From Morchella semilibera (Eukaryota; Ascomycota; Pezizomycetes; Pezizales; Morchellaceae): a stretch of DNA of 64,000 nt. Position 1 is the first letter of the stretch, and each line of letters starts with the position of its first letter. Location of the stretch: assembly GCA_009192285.1 (NCBI GenBank), contig WBVU01000017.1:496001-560000 (forward strand), given 5' to 3'. The translations under genes and the position numbers were made by a program. Below are positions 1 through 12,107 of the stretch, piece by piece. The notes under the pieces were generated by a model. It searched no databases and had not been told where the DNA came from. It worked only from the letters and a program-made list of their open reading frames with translations.

Positions 1-735
1 ATCTGTACGGATACATACATCGAGCATCATTACCACGCTACAAACCAATGTGGCAAGCGTGGTATACTGACAAGTGATAGTTTATGATTATTTTCTATTT
101 CAGTGAACCTATATATATATAGGGATCCGTACCTTTGCTCTGTGGTATTGGGATATACCGATACACTCACCAAAACGTCCGAGACATCAATTAGCTCTAT
201 GCCCTCTCAGTATTTAGGGAGGGAGTCAAGATGTTCCGGCCAAGGGGCCAAGAAGCTGATGAGAGTACCATGCCCCGATTGTCCGAGGTACCTACTGTGC
301 GCGGGATCTTTATTTTGGTCTACAAAGATGGATTGGTTAATATAACTGTACTACTAGGCGCGGATAAAATAAATACCTTTGAATCGAATAGATATTGGCT
401 TACGGCCAGCTGGCGAGTTAGTTGTCCGTAGAGTCATGGTTTCGTACATCGACCCTAAACATCTTTCTTTGCCTCTCAAGGCGCCGATTTCTATCCCTCT
501 CACAATGGAAGTAATATACTTTCAAGACAAGACTGTCGAGGGAAATCGCCCAAACAGCTACCCGGAGTAGAAAATATAGAACTTATGGACAAACAGGAAG
601 GTCTTTAAACTCCGCGCAAAATGAGCCCCCAAAAAGGGAAACCTAAAAGTGAACAAACAAAAATAGCGGATCTGATAAAAACTAGCTATATGGCCCCAGA
701 AGATAACAAGGAATGCAAAAGTGTTTATGCAAGGG
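1..735. other. Intergenic, no gene seen
   Basis: Only short, unconserved open frames occur here. I see no tRNA, no repeat shared with the rest of the window and no terminal inverted repeats. It is the 3' flank of the minus-strand RING/PHD gene. Confidence 0.5.
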
Positions 736-2762
736 TTACAGGCATTCAACCGCCGATATTACCTCCTCCTCCGCGACCTTAATCCATTTTTTCTTATCGC
801 CTTCTATATCAGAGTCCTTATCAGCCTCCACAAGCTGATAGAGCTTACGAGAAACACTCTTATTAATTTGAGTAAAATCATCCTTAGATAACCTTTCTGG
901 ATAGTAAGGTCTCAGGACGGATCGAACCATATCTGCTATGTCTGCCTTGACTTGGGATGTAATTGCTGAATGTGCTCCTCCATGCTTATGATGCTGGTGC
1001 TTTTTGCTCGTAGAATCTATATCAGAAGGTGATGCCCCACCTCGAGTATCATCAGGCCCGGGGTCTTCGTCTACACGCTGCTGTTGTCGCTGGATCGGCG
1101 AATTTGCCCGGCTGGGGGGCGGTGATGAAGACAGTTCCCATGCTCGGGTAGGAGAAGGCTGTAAATGAGAGACAGCTGGAATTCTTCGTGTAGGAGATGA
1201 TGGAGAAAGTGGTATCTGACTTGTATCGATAGGTGATTGAGGCCTACTTCTAAGGAGAGATGGAATTATGTATGGTGACTGAGCGGCTGGAGATGTTGGC
1301 CTACTACGAGGACTAGCAGCATTGGATGGTTCAGGTGATAAAGGTCGCATTTTACTGAGATCAATTCCCCAAAGCCCTACCTGAGGCGGATCCGGCGCTA
1401 CTGTCTCTGCACACTTCGCGATGCTTTCCAATATATGGCCTAGATAACTCCCGGGGGCTGTAGGGGCATGGCTTCCTTGCTCTCTATCGCCTAAGGCTGA
1501 GACTGAGGCTGAGGATGTGGCTGTAGCTGTAGCTGTTGTGGCTGTAGAATTACCTGAAGATTCAGTGTTCACTGTGTTCCCATCAATCAATTGGGAGTCA
1601 CGTCTGGTTCTGGGCCTTTTTCGTCTAGGTTTCTCGTCATTGTCTGATCCGGGGGGCCTAGTTATCTCTTGACTATTCCCTCTGCTTCTTTTTGAGTTTT
1701 CTATTCCTTCAGCTATATCAAACATTCTCCATGCTGACTGCTCTTCCTCACTAATTGGCTGTTGGTGATCTGGGAATGTTCTAGGCCGGGAAGTTGGTAT
1801 CATCCATGCTAGTTGCTCGTTAAATCCATTGTGTCCCTCGCCAATTTGAGCAGCTGCCACCTCACGCCGACGTATCATACGCTCCATCTGAGCATCGCGC
1901 TGATTCATCATGCTTTGCGCGGTGGTGACATCAGTTACTGATGCACGCTCCCCAAGATCTGAGTCTAGGCGCTGCCAGGCGCTCTGCCAAGCTCGATCTT
2001 GGCGTAATGCCATATCACGCTGGTCCTGTCTCCGCAAGCGGCGAATTTCACCGACAGTCCTCACACCTCGCCTCCCTCCAGAGCGAGGGAAACCGGCGAA
2101 CTGGGCCGCTATATGCCTCTCGGAACATCTTGGACAGTACCAAATGTTTTGCAGGGGAATATTACTAAGTCCGAGGCAGTAAATGTGATAGGACCTGCTA
2201 CAGTCATCACAGATCAAGAGGGCGTCTTCGTTGTTACCGCTGATGCAAACTTCGCATTCCCCCTCCACTTCCTCGTCGTAGTTAAAAGTCTCGGTCTCGT
2301 GCTCGGTGATCTGTATTCTATCTTTAACCGGGTAAGTTTCGAGAATAGGACCTAGTGACAAGATATTAGAAAATCTACTAAAATTCCACATTCTCGGAGG
2401 AGAGAGCAAATACCCGAAAGTGTGGCTGAAACCGAGACCTCCTTAAAAGCTGCGCGACAGATAGGGCAACTATTGGCCCTCTCCATCCAAGGTACCAAAC
2501 AGCTGTTGTGCATGGCATGATTGCAAGGAACCAATCTAGCTACAGGATCATACTCCCCAGTAACCGGGACAGAGTCCTGGGGAAGGTCGCTGAGGCATAC
2601 GATGCATGTCACGGCATCATCGGACTCCTGACGTAGATCTGTGGAACAAGATGTGGGGGGGCTCAAAGGTTGCTGTACCCTGAGCTGTGGCGTGGATTCG
2701 TGAGGTTGTGGCGTACTTGGGCCTGGCTCAGGACCGGGAGAGGTCCCAAGGGACTCACTCAT
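736..2762 (-). CDS. RING-H2 and PHD finger protein (Asr1/PHRF1-like E3 ligase)
   Basis: Two exons, 2762-2414 and 2351-736, give a 654-residue protein. The 62-bp intron (GTATTT...CACTAG, branch-like CTAAT) restores the frame across a conserved Gly-Pro. A RING-H2 finger lies at about residues 53-102 (C53, C56, C80, H82, H85, C88, C99, C102). A PHD finger lies at about 149-192 (C149, C152, C164, C167, H172, C175, C189, C192). A long Ser/Pro-rich low-complexity middle follows, then a conserved-looking helical C-terminus of about 80 residues. In known proteins of this layout (yeast Asr1, animal PHRF1) the RING is a ubiquitin ligase module and the protein binds RNA polymerase II CTD. That function is inferred from the layout. 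The start is the first ATG before the RING. Nuclear location is likely but untested. Confidence 0.88.
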
Positions 2763-3332
2763 GCTGGAAGCAAGATAGGCGACAGATCGCTAGGGCAATA
2801 GGGCGAGGTGCTGACCGTAGAGAATCTGTTGGGTACAGGGCAACAGCAACGACGAACAAAAGATGATGTGTTCTTCATCTAACTATCGAGAGTTCATGAA
2901 GAGGAAGAGCTTCATTTGGAGGCGGGACGCCCACCTCTTTAAGTAGCTCGATGCCAAGCAAGGCTGTTATTGGTTGTTTTGATTGTCTAATGGGAGTCGT
3001 TTTGCCAATGGTGGGTGTGCAGCGTACATCCGTCTTTGGGCAGACGCACCATTACATGTAGGTACAGTATTGTGCACTTTATGTATACTCGTTGTTTTGA
3101 ACGCGACTGGTATTGCATACCATACAAAAATACGCCAAGCTCCTGATTTTGGGTGTATGCAATAGCGGCCCAGTTCAGGAACGTCAGGACACTACGAGTA
3201 GTGTACCTACAACATATATACATTGACAAAATTAATTCTATATGAACGCTTTCGCTGCGTGACATTAACATCGGTCTGCTGAAGTGACCTAGGATGCAAT
3301 AAATGTACTAAGCTTTAACTGTAGCACAGTAT
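2763..3332. other. Upstream region of the RING/PHD gene
   Basis: No convincing coding frame. It presumably holds the promoter and 5' leader of the minus-strand gene. I could not place a TATA box. Confidence 0.4.
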
Positions 3333-3512
3333 TAGTCTCGTTCCCTGACCCCAGCGGTATTTTTCCCAGCCCATACAGTGTGATGTTAGTGGTGGTGGTG
3401 GTCGTGACCGATAACCATACAACTAAAAAAATACCGCTGGAGTCTGGGAAACCTATCGGTCACAAACACCACCACCACTAACATCACACCGTATGGGCTG
3501 GGAACGAGACTA
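3333..3512. mobile_element. 180-bp fold-back MITE with 9-bp TSD (Mutator-like)
   Basis: The element starts TAGTCTCGTTCC and ends GGAACGAGACTA, and almost its whole length is an inverted repeat with (GGT)n-like arms. It is flanked by the perfect 9-bp direct repeat GCACAGTAT at 3324-3332 and 3513-3521. A 9-bp duplication is typical of Mutator-like transposons. No transposase is present, so it is non-autonomous. Confidence 0.85.
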
Positions 3513-3748
3513 GCACAGTATAACATACATGTAAGTAACATGTCGCGGCCTAACAAACTACGGAGAGCGGTGAGTTGGTAAAAGTACAGTCACACCAGGG
3601 GCAACGACGAAACTGGTTGAACGACGAACAGGGGTGTTTGTCAGTGGTGCTTAGGCTGATATGCAACCACTTGGTTGACTGAAATCTGTGTCTTCGTCGT
3701 TGTCCAGGTTCGCCGTTGCCCCAAAGTTGACTATACTACGGTGTATGG

Positions 3749-4006
3749 TAGTCTCGTTCCCAGCCCATACGGTGTGATGCTAGTGGTGATGGTGGTTGTG
3801 ACTGATAGATACATACATGTAATTGAGGTTCATCACAGCAGGGTCTGGAGCAATGGAGTTTTTGGCATAGCAACCAGGGGACTTTTGGCATAGCAACCGG
3901 GCAAGGAAAGGACTGGTCCAAACCTTTTGGGCAAGCACAGTACCAGACCCTTCCGGTATTGAACCATACAACAAAAAAATACCGCTAGGGTCTGGGAACG
4001 AGACTA
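3749..4006. mobile_element. 258-bp second copy of the Mutator-like MITE
   Basis: Same TAGTCTCGTTCC termini as the copy at 3333, with a longer centre that holds a short tandem repeat (GGCATAGCAACC twice). The flanks GGTGTATGG (3740-3748) and GGTGTAGGG (4007-4015) match at 8 of 9 bases, which supports the 9-bp duplication. Confidence 0.82.
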
Positions 4007-4765
4007 GGTGTAGGGTAAGTCTATAGACAGTAGTAGTATATCTAAGTATCTACATGTACTTACATGTATCTGTACGTACTGAGGGCTTGCAATAGAAAAT
4101 ATGCATGCTCATAAGGCAAGCTTCTCCCGTTGATAATTAAGAACTACATGTAGTTATATAATACCTCATAGTAACGCAGTAGGAATAACGGTATGAGTAT
4201 AGCTGTACAGTACCCCTCCTCCAATGCCGGTTTAATTCAATACTCGTCACTAAATTCCGTCGTCCTATGCTAGTGGTTTACCAGTTTTATCATACTGTAT
4301 GTATGGGCAACTAGAGATTACATACGCTACTATAGGAGAATTTATGTAAATTCGTCTACGGGCGGTAGGTCGCCAGCTATTGCTTTAGACTCCCTGTCCG
4401 CGATCAGGCAAGAAACAGGGCAAGAAACCGTCGGCCATGAGCAAGTGTATCTATACACTCTGTCAAGTTGATAAGAGCGAGCCTTATAGCTACGTGTATA
4501 TACGTCTATTTGACATTTTCTGGTCTATTCACGAAAAGTCACTCGATATAGGTTTGTAGCGTATTTACGAAATATTAGATATTGACAAACACAGAAGACG
4601 GACAAAAGAAAGCCAAAGTCGGCTTAATTTATCATACGCAGGTAATGGGGATCCAATTCTCGATGTATTTGTCTCTAGCTTGAAAGTAAAGTAAACAAAA
4701 CGGATACAAAAGGCAAGTTAAAGTTGATTATTATACAATTGTCTTTAGGGGGGCTACACGGAGGC
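4007..4765. other. Intergenic, no gene seen
   Basis: AT-rich spacer between the MITE and the 3' end of the RTT103-like gene. No coding frame or repeat structure stands out. Confidence 0.4.
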
Positions 4766-6265
4766 TCATGGATGATATTCGTCATCATCCTCAATCTTCA
4801 TTCTCTTATTCGTAGACTGGCCGCTCATCTGCGCATCATTTCTGAACATATCAGCCACGTCGTCATCGAGACCTTCAAACATATTCACATCCTCCCTTTT
4901 CTCTCTCTTCAATCCACCACCATTTAGAGGCGCAGATAAGCTGGCCAGTAATTCAGAAGCACCCTGGTGGAAGACATGAGGCTCCGGTGGTACCGCTGGC
5001 GCTATCGAATGTTGGTGATGGGCCTCACTAGCAGATGGCGGTGGGGGCGGCTCAAAGCTAATTTGATGAGGGGGAGTTAAAGCCTCAATTTCGGGAGATT
5101 TGAGGTCATCTGGTGAGGTTGAGGCATGATTCCCATGGCTAATATCCATCCCGTCACTGCCACCATTCTTGGACTCTTCCATATCTCGCAATATCATCAT
5201 CTCAACTTCTTCCTTAGTCGACTCGGTCTTCTGTCGCTTTTCTGTGATATCGTTGAGTTTTTCCTTCTCAGCTTCCAGAGCCTTCTTGCTTGCCTGCAGG
5301 AGCTTTTCCAGATTTCGAATGTGTGCCTCACGAGCCTCGATGGCACCCTTGACAGCTATATGGGCATTGTCTAAAGTTTTGAGTAGGGAAGAAAGACGCG
5401 CTGCATATACAGGAGGTACAGGGAGGGTGTCGGTATCAAACTGTTTCTGATATTCGGTATTTGCCATACCAACTGCTATTGTAGATGAGGATAGCTTGGT
5501 CTGAAGGCCCTTATGACTGTTGATTATGGGCGTGAACTCAAAAGGAACATTTGGTGTACCACTGCCACCAAGGCTGCCACCGCCAAGAGAGCCACCGAAG
5601 AGCCCACCACCACCGAACTTACGGGCCCCCGCGGCCGAAGAAGGGCCAGACTTGCCAAGATCAACATCTAGGAATGTTTAGCTGAATTCACATAGAGAAA
5701 TAAGGATTCAAAATACCGTCTAAGCGCTTTTCGATTGCGCCTTGTATAACAGCCTCGAAAATTGAACGCTCGCGCCAGACTTGAACGACGCGCTTGATCT
5801 TGTTCTGGATCTCCGGGGGCGCCCCCTTGTACGCGATTTCGCATGCTTCAGGGATGATTGGAGAAAAAGCAACGACGAAATCTGTTTTGCGGCGAGCCTT
5901 CGACTGTTGAACAACCTCTAAATGAAGGTAAGAATTTCGGTAAACCGTAGGAGTGAGTGGATCGGTGTTCTCACCATTTGCAAGATAGATCAAGTTTAGC
6001 TTCTTGTGAGCCGTGGATTCCTTCAAACGTTGCAGCCAGAGCTCAGCAGTACGTTTTGCACTCCGCCTACGTTCACGCAGTAGTGTTAGCTACAATTGGT
6101 TCCGCCAATGATTTCAGACCCGACAACCCAGCTCTTCGAGCGTTCTTTGAAGACTTTCGCATACCTGTGGAACATAATCCATTGCGCCGCCGTCATAATA
6201 CCTTCTTGCGTTTCATTCAAAGCACTTAGCTTTGAAAGGACTTGTTCGTCATTGTATGATGCCAT
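4766..6265 (-). CDS. RTT103: RTT103-like CTD-interaction domain protein
   Basis: Four exons (6265-6165, 6066-5975, 5917-5717, 5667-4766) encode 431 residues. All introns are GT..AG (98, 57 and 49 bp) and phases agree throughout. The N-terminal ~145 residues form a CID: the helical run containing ELWLQRLKES, LNLIYLANEVVQQS and VVQVWRER is characteristic. A Gly-rich linker follows, then a coiled coil at about 225-292, then an acidic, Pro-rich tail. Rtt103 proteins bind Ser2-phosphorylated RNA polymerase II CTD and act in 3' end formation and termination with the Rat1 exonuclease. That role is family knowledge. The start is the ATG before SYNDEQVLSKLSALNETQEG, the first in frame. It shares its minus orientation with the neighbouring RING/PHD gene. 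Confidence 0.93.
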
Positions 6266-7210
6266 TTCTGCTAGTTTGCGGGGAAACGCCGAGATTTGTT
6301 TTACAAGATTGGGTAACTGGATAAATCTGAAAATTTGTCGCGTTGTGTTGAGAAGACGGGACTGATGGGGCCAGCTAGTTTACGAAGAGGTGGGGGACCT
6401 GAAAGATGACGGTGGGGGTGGCAAAAGGCTTACTGGTTGATACTCAGAGGTATGGGCTTTGAATTTTAGGCACTGTAATAAGTCCGTACGCAAAAATGTA
6501 AACGGTCCCTTTCCCTCTTCACTTCTGCTGAGTGTTGACGATGAACAAAGGTTGCAGTGTTTGCTGCGCGTATATATGGGTGTGCCAAGCTTGCCTTGGC
6601 ATAGCCTCACCTCGCATACAATAACTTACATGTAGTGTTTCATTGAGTAACCATGGCAGCGGGGGTTTTGGGGTCCGAGATCTTGAGAGTAAAGCAAGTG
6701 TATAGAGACCCTTTTTAGATGTCTTTCGACTATACTATGGTGGGGGGACCCTTCAGACGGAGGACCGCGACATTGATCTTGCTTACTAATACATACAAAC
6801 TGCGCACCAAGACAAGCAAAAATGACCATAAAGCGACATTGTCCCGCCCAAATATTTTTATAACTCAACAACCAGAAATGAATTCAAAAATTCAAGCAGA
6901 TAGAATAATAGAGTAGGTAAAACTGGGCCCATCCATTCAATAAGATTAAGAATATGTGTTGTGGTTGGTGGGCTATAACAGGTCAAAGTTAAGGTGTTCA
7001 AATTGCTCTGTGTTAAGGATTCCCCCAACTGGTCTCTTAAAGTTGACATGTCAGTATTTCAACTGAAACAATCTTGGCAACTTCGAACAAATGAGAGTAT
7101 GGTAATCCAGCTAGCTTATAGTTGGAAATCACATCTTAGTCGCATTTCCGTAATGAAGAAGTTATGAATGAGTATAATACTGTTCTACTTCACCAAGACT
7201 TCAAGTTGGT
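6266..7210. other. Upstream region of RTT103-like gene, otherwise empty
   Basis: No supported gene. The start-proximal part must hold the RTT103 promoter. The rest is unremarkable spacer before the first LTR. Confidence 0.4.
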
Positions 7211-8601
7211 TGTTCCGGCGTCTTGGCATATGTCCTGAGGGATCGGTAATCGAAGTGCTGTTGTGATTGTTAAAGTAATGTTAGGCGAGAAAGGAGTGTG
7301 CTGAGGAGAGGGTGTCGTCATTGTGTTCTAGGAGGTTCGATGGCGTAATGGATTTGTAATATAAATAGACGAGATGGTAGGGAGAAATATGAAGTGTGGT
7401 TGCAACAGATTTCTATGGGTTTCTATGAGCAAAAGTATGAGTCATAGCGGACTAGTGGAGGAGAAGTGTTAAATAGGGGGGATAGAGGTTTTCCTTAGTT
7501 CTTTCTCTCTTTTCTCTCTGTCTCGTCTTCCCGTTATCTCGATACACAGGAATCTACTCCTATTCTAAGCTATAGCTTCTCGTACCCAAGACTCTGTCCT
7601 CTAGAAAGAGGAAATCTATAGTACCTCTCATCATTCTCGTTGAGGTCCATCCGGTCCTCATTCTCCCTGCCTGTGACGGAGTAACCCGACGCAAAGAAGA
7701 AGATTACAATTATGACGCAGAAGGACCCGAGGAGCACAGCCTCAGCGATGAGGAGACCGACGAAGACAAAGGCGACACCGGGCGGGCACAAGCACAAGCA
7801 TCGGCAAGGGCAAAGGCAAGGGCAAAGGCACAAGAACACAGAGCAGGGAGAGTGAGGATCGAATGGACCTCAACGAGAACGATGAGAGGTACTATGAGTT
7901 TCCTCTTATCAGAAGATCGAGTATTTGGTATGAGAAGCTATGGCTTGGAAATAGGAGTTGATTCCTATGTACCGAGATAACAGGAAGACAAGACAGAGAG
8001 AAAAGAAAGAAGAAACCAAGGAAAACATCGAACTCTGCTATTTAACACCTCTCCTCCACCAGTCTGCCATAACTCATACATCAGTTCATAGAAACCCACA
8101 GAAACCCGTCGCATCCACACCTCGTAATCCCTCCCACCATCTCTGCTATTTACGTTACAAATCTATCACGCCACAGAACCTTCTAGAACCCAATGACGAC
8201 ACCCTCCCTTTAGCACACCCTTTCCTCACTTAACAATTCCTAAACAATCACAACAGCGCTTCGACTACCGAGTTCTCGGGACCGATGCCAAGACGCCGGG
8301 ACACTTTTAGAACCCAATGACGACATCCCCCTTTAGCACACCCCTTTCTCGCTTAACCATTCCTAAAGAATCGCAATATCGCTTCGACTACCGAACCCTC
8401 GGGACTGATGCCAAGACGCTGGGACACTGCCATGTGCTCTTGTGACTTTGCCCTTATTTTTGCCTTTGCCGGTACCTATGCTTGTGCCTGCCCGGTATTG
8501 CCCCTGTCTTCATCGATCCCCTCGTGATTTAAGCTGTGCTCCTCGAGTCCTTCTGCATCATCATTGTCATCTTCTTCTTTGCGTCGGGTTACTCCGTTAC
8601 A
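7211..8601 (+). mobile_element. LTR family A, solo LTR split by another LTR
   Basis: A plus-oriented family-A LTR begins near TGTTCCGGCGTCTTGGC at 7211 and ends in GTTACTCCGTTACA at 8601. It is split after 7671 by a minus-oriented LTR and resumes at 8432. I found no target duplication for the outer copy, so it is old. Confidence 0.75.
7672..8426 (-). mobile_element. Nested LTR family A with partial 3' tandem duplication
   Basis: It begins TGTGACGGAGTAACCC and reaches CGCCGGGACA at 8303. About 120 bp of the same LTR end are then repeated, ending at 8426. The unit as a whole is flanked by CTGCC (7667-7671 and 8427-8431), so the duplication probably arose by unequal recombination between LTRs after one insertion. 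Confidence 0.75.
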
Positions 8602-8784
8602 AAAGCGAATCATGAGTCCCCATACCTATGAATTGGACCTATCGTTTTCTATAGAGACATATCCGGTCTTATATGTTTCTTTATTATCACTAATGGCTAA
8701 TGATCCTGTTCCTGGACAAGTTATTGAACCACCCGCGTCTATGGAGATAGGAGAGAAAGTTGAGTGGGAAGTGTAGGAGATATT
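8602..8784 (+). pseudogene. Gypsy pol 3' fragment
   Basis: The translation resembles the end of gypsy polyproteins: a stretch around MSPHTYELDLSF, then PVPGQVIEPP and EWEV just before the chromodomain position. It breaks at a stop after EWEV and is cut by the next LTR. Confidence 0.7.
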
Positions 8785-8849
8785 TGTGACGCAGTAGCTC
8801 GACGTAAAGTAAAAGATGACAATGATAACGCAGAAATACTCGAGGAGCA

Positions 8850-9544
8850 CATCAGCAAGCCTATTCAACCCTACCGGAGGCCCGGGAGGTGTGGGAGACG
8901 TTCGGAGACACCCGGTCAAACTTTTGATCTCCAGGGCTTACCCGCCCGTACGAGGGCCTCCTGAGCCTTTGCAGGAGCCTCCCGAGCCTTCAAGAAGGCT
9001 TAGCGGGCTCTCCTGATGCTAAGCGGCGCTCTCCTGGCACCATCTGGAGGCTTTGTTATTCTCTCCCAAGAGGCTGCGAGATATCGTAGACCTCCACACT
9101 AGTAAGAGGTTTTCGTTTAGAGAGGCTTCAGAGACGCTCTGTTATAAGTCCAAGGATGAGTAGGGCGTTCTCGTGAGGGCTCCCCAAGCCCTCCTGATAT
9201 CTCCGGAGGATTAAGCGAGATCTCCCAAGCTCTTCTGTAATCCCTGCCAATCTCCTGGGCTCTCCTGAGGGCTCGCCAAGCCCTCCTGATATCTCCGGAG
9301 ACTCTTGAAGATTAAGCCAGATCTCCCATGCTCTCCTGTAATCCCTGCTTATCTCCTGGGCTCTCCCAATATCTCCGAGGACTTTCAAACTATTACTAAT
9401 CTACTGATAACTCAAAATCCACTTTGATTATTCATACCATACATAAAAATAGGAGTCCTCCCCCAAAATCACATATCCACCGTCGAGGCGGAAGGAGGCT
9501 CTTGAAATGCCTCTCCCGCCTTCGCCATGCCCACGTCCCCCAAA
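8850..9544. repeat. Left subterminal repeat region of the Plavaka element
   Basis: No gene. It is packed with related words such as CTCCTGATATCTCCGGAG, GGGCTCGCCAAGCCC and CTCTCCTGTAATCCCTGC, repeated at 9180-9270 and 9270-9380. A related block occurs in inverted orientation at about 20310-20430 inside the element. Such subterminal arrays commonly bind transposase in CMC-type elements; that role is inferred here. Confidence 0.6.
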
Positions 9545-12107
9545 TCACTCAATCGCTGCTGGTGCCTTCCCTTTCTTCCCGCGCGCCTTTGTAGCTCTCC
9601 ATGCGGTTATATCCGCAGCTAATTGAACATCATCCTCCTGCAGGCCGACTCTGGATATAACCTCTTTAGGCCCTCTTAACTCATCGACCTAAAAGGCTTG
9701 TTAGTATATAGATAAGGCTCTTTGAGACTTTTTTATTTACCTTCTCGCGAATTGATTCTCGTATTACTTCCAGGGTGCCCTCCTGGTTCTCCTTGCTTCT
9801 CTTCCCCCATGTGCTTAACATCCTGTTATAGGTAGCTGGAGGTATCCCGAAGTCAGAAGGAGCCTTTTAGAGGGCTTGGTGCGCCTTACTCATGATATCC
9901 GGATTCTGATGCGGATTGAAGTTCAACCTTTCGATGTATATGCCTGTTTTCCAAGATCGTAAGATAAACCAGATTGCGGTGCAAACTAGGCTAATAAATG
10001 CCTGAGATATATCATCAATGAAACCAGGATCCCTGGCCCCACGCATTTTATCACCTTTGTAATATTTTAGAAATATTACTTCTACGATTTCCGGGGCCCA
10101 AAGGTGAAGCTGGCCTGTCTAGTGGCTGTCAGCACCTTGCCAAAGGCTCATAGAACGGTGGAGAGAGCTCTTACAGTATAATTATCAGGATCGCTTATAA
10201 AACGGTCATTCTCGAGGAGAAAGGACACTTTCTTACCCTTTGCCTCTGACGTTTTCTCCTCGCTCAAGCCATACAAAAGATCCTTCGACATGCAGTCCTT
10301 CACTGTAAAAACAAGGTGCGATCTCACCCGCGAACAATTGATTTGAACCTAATGGAAGCAGTTAGCGAAGGCTCACTAAGCCCTCCGAAAGGCGCGCGAG
10401 GCACTCACGTCGCTCCTAGCTAACTTAGTCATTGGTAGACTTGTATTAAAATGGTCGTTTGCCTCACTCCAAAACTGACGGACGTTAATACTAAGAGAAT
10501 CAGCTTGAGGCCAAGGCTACTCGAGCAATGTATAACGTCCGAGAAGGTATCCCATATGCTTGATTACGGACTTGGCCTCTGCTGCGTTTTCATTAATGGA
10601 GTCAGGCTCTGGTGCTCCATACTGCGAAGGCGTTGGCGTTCCATACTGCGAAGGCGTTGGCGTTCTATATGGAGATAGGGCTCTACGATATTGCTGTGGA
10701 GAGCTAGGCATGCGAAAGGGTTTGTGAATTTGTTGGGGTTGTCTCATTCTCGCGGTCGAGCTCTTGTCGCAAGGTGCTGCTGGTCGAGCAAAATGAGGAA
10801 CTTGTGGAGGCAATGCTAGCCCTTTCGGAGGCTGCTCCAGCCTTCCGTGGAGTTTCCTGCCTTCGTGAATTCACGACATGATGGTTTCCGTGCTCCGTTA
10901 TATCAGCGGTTTGACTGAGACGAGGGGGATTTAAATATCACATACCTGCATCATATTTACTGCAAAAGAAAAAGAAGCAATTGCTTCTGCCGCCAGTCAA
11001 CTAGGTCTCCTTTGAGTGGCTGCAAGAGCCCTGGCGGAGGCCACAGGGGCCTCCCTTTGTGTTTTTCCAGCTCGCGACCCCCGGTTTGATGGTGGTCGTG
11101 GCAGTGGTCGTGATGGTGGTGGTAGTTGTGGTGGTTGTGATGGGGATGGTGGGACTGGGGATATACTCCGTTCTGATAAAGGCATACTGTCACGGCACGC
11201 CTGGGATGGTCGGGAATGATTAAGCAGGGATGTCGGGTTTCTTCGGGATAAGTTATCGGGTTTTAGTATGTGGATCGGTTAGCGGAGCGGGGAGTTTCTC
11301 TTTAGGATTCTATGGGTTTCCGTGGTACGGATTAGTAATCGGTGAAATTGGAAGGTTATATATACGGCTAGGATTTCCTTTGTCTTTTCTTTCTTCTTTC
11401 CTTACGCAACCTCCTGTTGTCAACCTTTTCCTTTAGGTTTCTGTTTCTTGCGTTCTATCTGGTTCTTTCTTCCGTCGTGATATAAAAATATATACTTGGT
11501 TCTCTACTTCGCCCCGTCCTCGCTATTGGTTGTGCTCCTTGGTAACACCGTGTCCTGAACCCGTCTGCCTCGCTTAATCCCGTGGCCTCTTGTTGTATCC
11601 TGTCTTCGCGTATGACAGTGATCCGAGTTATTTATTGGTGCCTTTGCGTATACGTTGAATTCAGAGACTCCCTGTGGACTCTCTGCCCGACCCTGCTCCT
11701 GCTATAATTCCCTCGCCCTAGTACCTCGACCCCGTCCCGTAACACATATGCTGGGGCGGTGGTGCATTCTCACCTCCCGGCTCCTCGTCCTCATAGTCAT
11801 CCTCATGGATTTGAACGTAGTCTTCCTCCTCTGGATGATCATCAAAATCACTCCAGGTTTTTAGTGGGCCCTGCAACGCTCCGTTTACCAATATTGCCCC
11901 GTCTGGAAACCTTTCTGGAGGGTTCGGGGAGCCATAGTAATCGGGGTCAGTATTGAGTTCTGTAGTACCGGAATTCCTACTGCTCGCAGCACTCGAAATA
12001 CTCATCGCCCCCCTTAGACGTTTATTAATGGAGGAGGAGATCGGGGCTTGCATGCCATGTCCTTCCTCAACGGCACGCTTGTTGATTTTTGCTCTCTGCG
12101 AAGCCAT
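9545..12107 (-). pseudogene. DUF6532-like gene carried by the Plavaka element (disrupted)
   Basis: Starting at ATG 12107, an acidic then Pro-rich N-terminus runs into a solo LTR at 11188-11744. With the LTR and one duplication removed, the frame continues without a break. Downstream exons can be read at about 10813-10520, 10465-10411, 10350-10190 and 10120-9740, then 9690-9545, with GT..AG introns such as GTGAGTGCC...CATTAG. The region with SHLVFTVKDC, LLENDRFISD, APEIVEVIFLKYY and SLVCTAIWFILRSWKTG resembles DUF6532 proteins of fungal repeats; this is pattern recognition only. In-frame stops TGA 10997-10999 and TAA 9867-9869 break it, although an alternative splice could skip the second. Function unknown. 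Confidence 0.6.
11188..11744 (+). mobile_element. Solo LTR family C inside the DUF6532-like gene
   Basis: It begins TGTCACGGCACG and ends GTCCCGTAACA (557 bp). The flanks are CATAC (11183-11187) and CATAT (11745-11749), a 5-bp duplication with one change. The coding frame of the host gene continues exactly across it. Confidence 0.8.

Noticed and set aside
8850-8860. Reading the left CATCAGCAAG at 8850 as a leftover MITE end
   Set aside because: The next bases do not match any MITE arm. The same holds at the right end near 33130, and the split LTR rejoins only if 8850-33142 is removed as a unit.
10957-11193. His-rich frame on the minus strand
   Set aside because: It is a frame-shifted reading of the Pro-rich N-terminal exon of the DUF6532-like gene.
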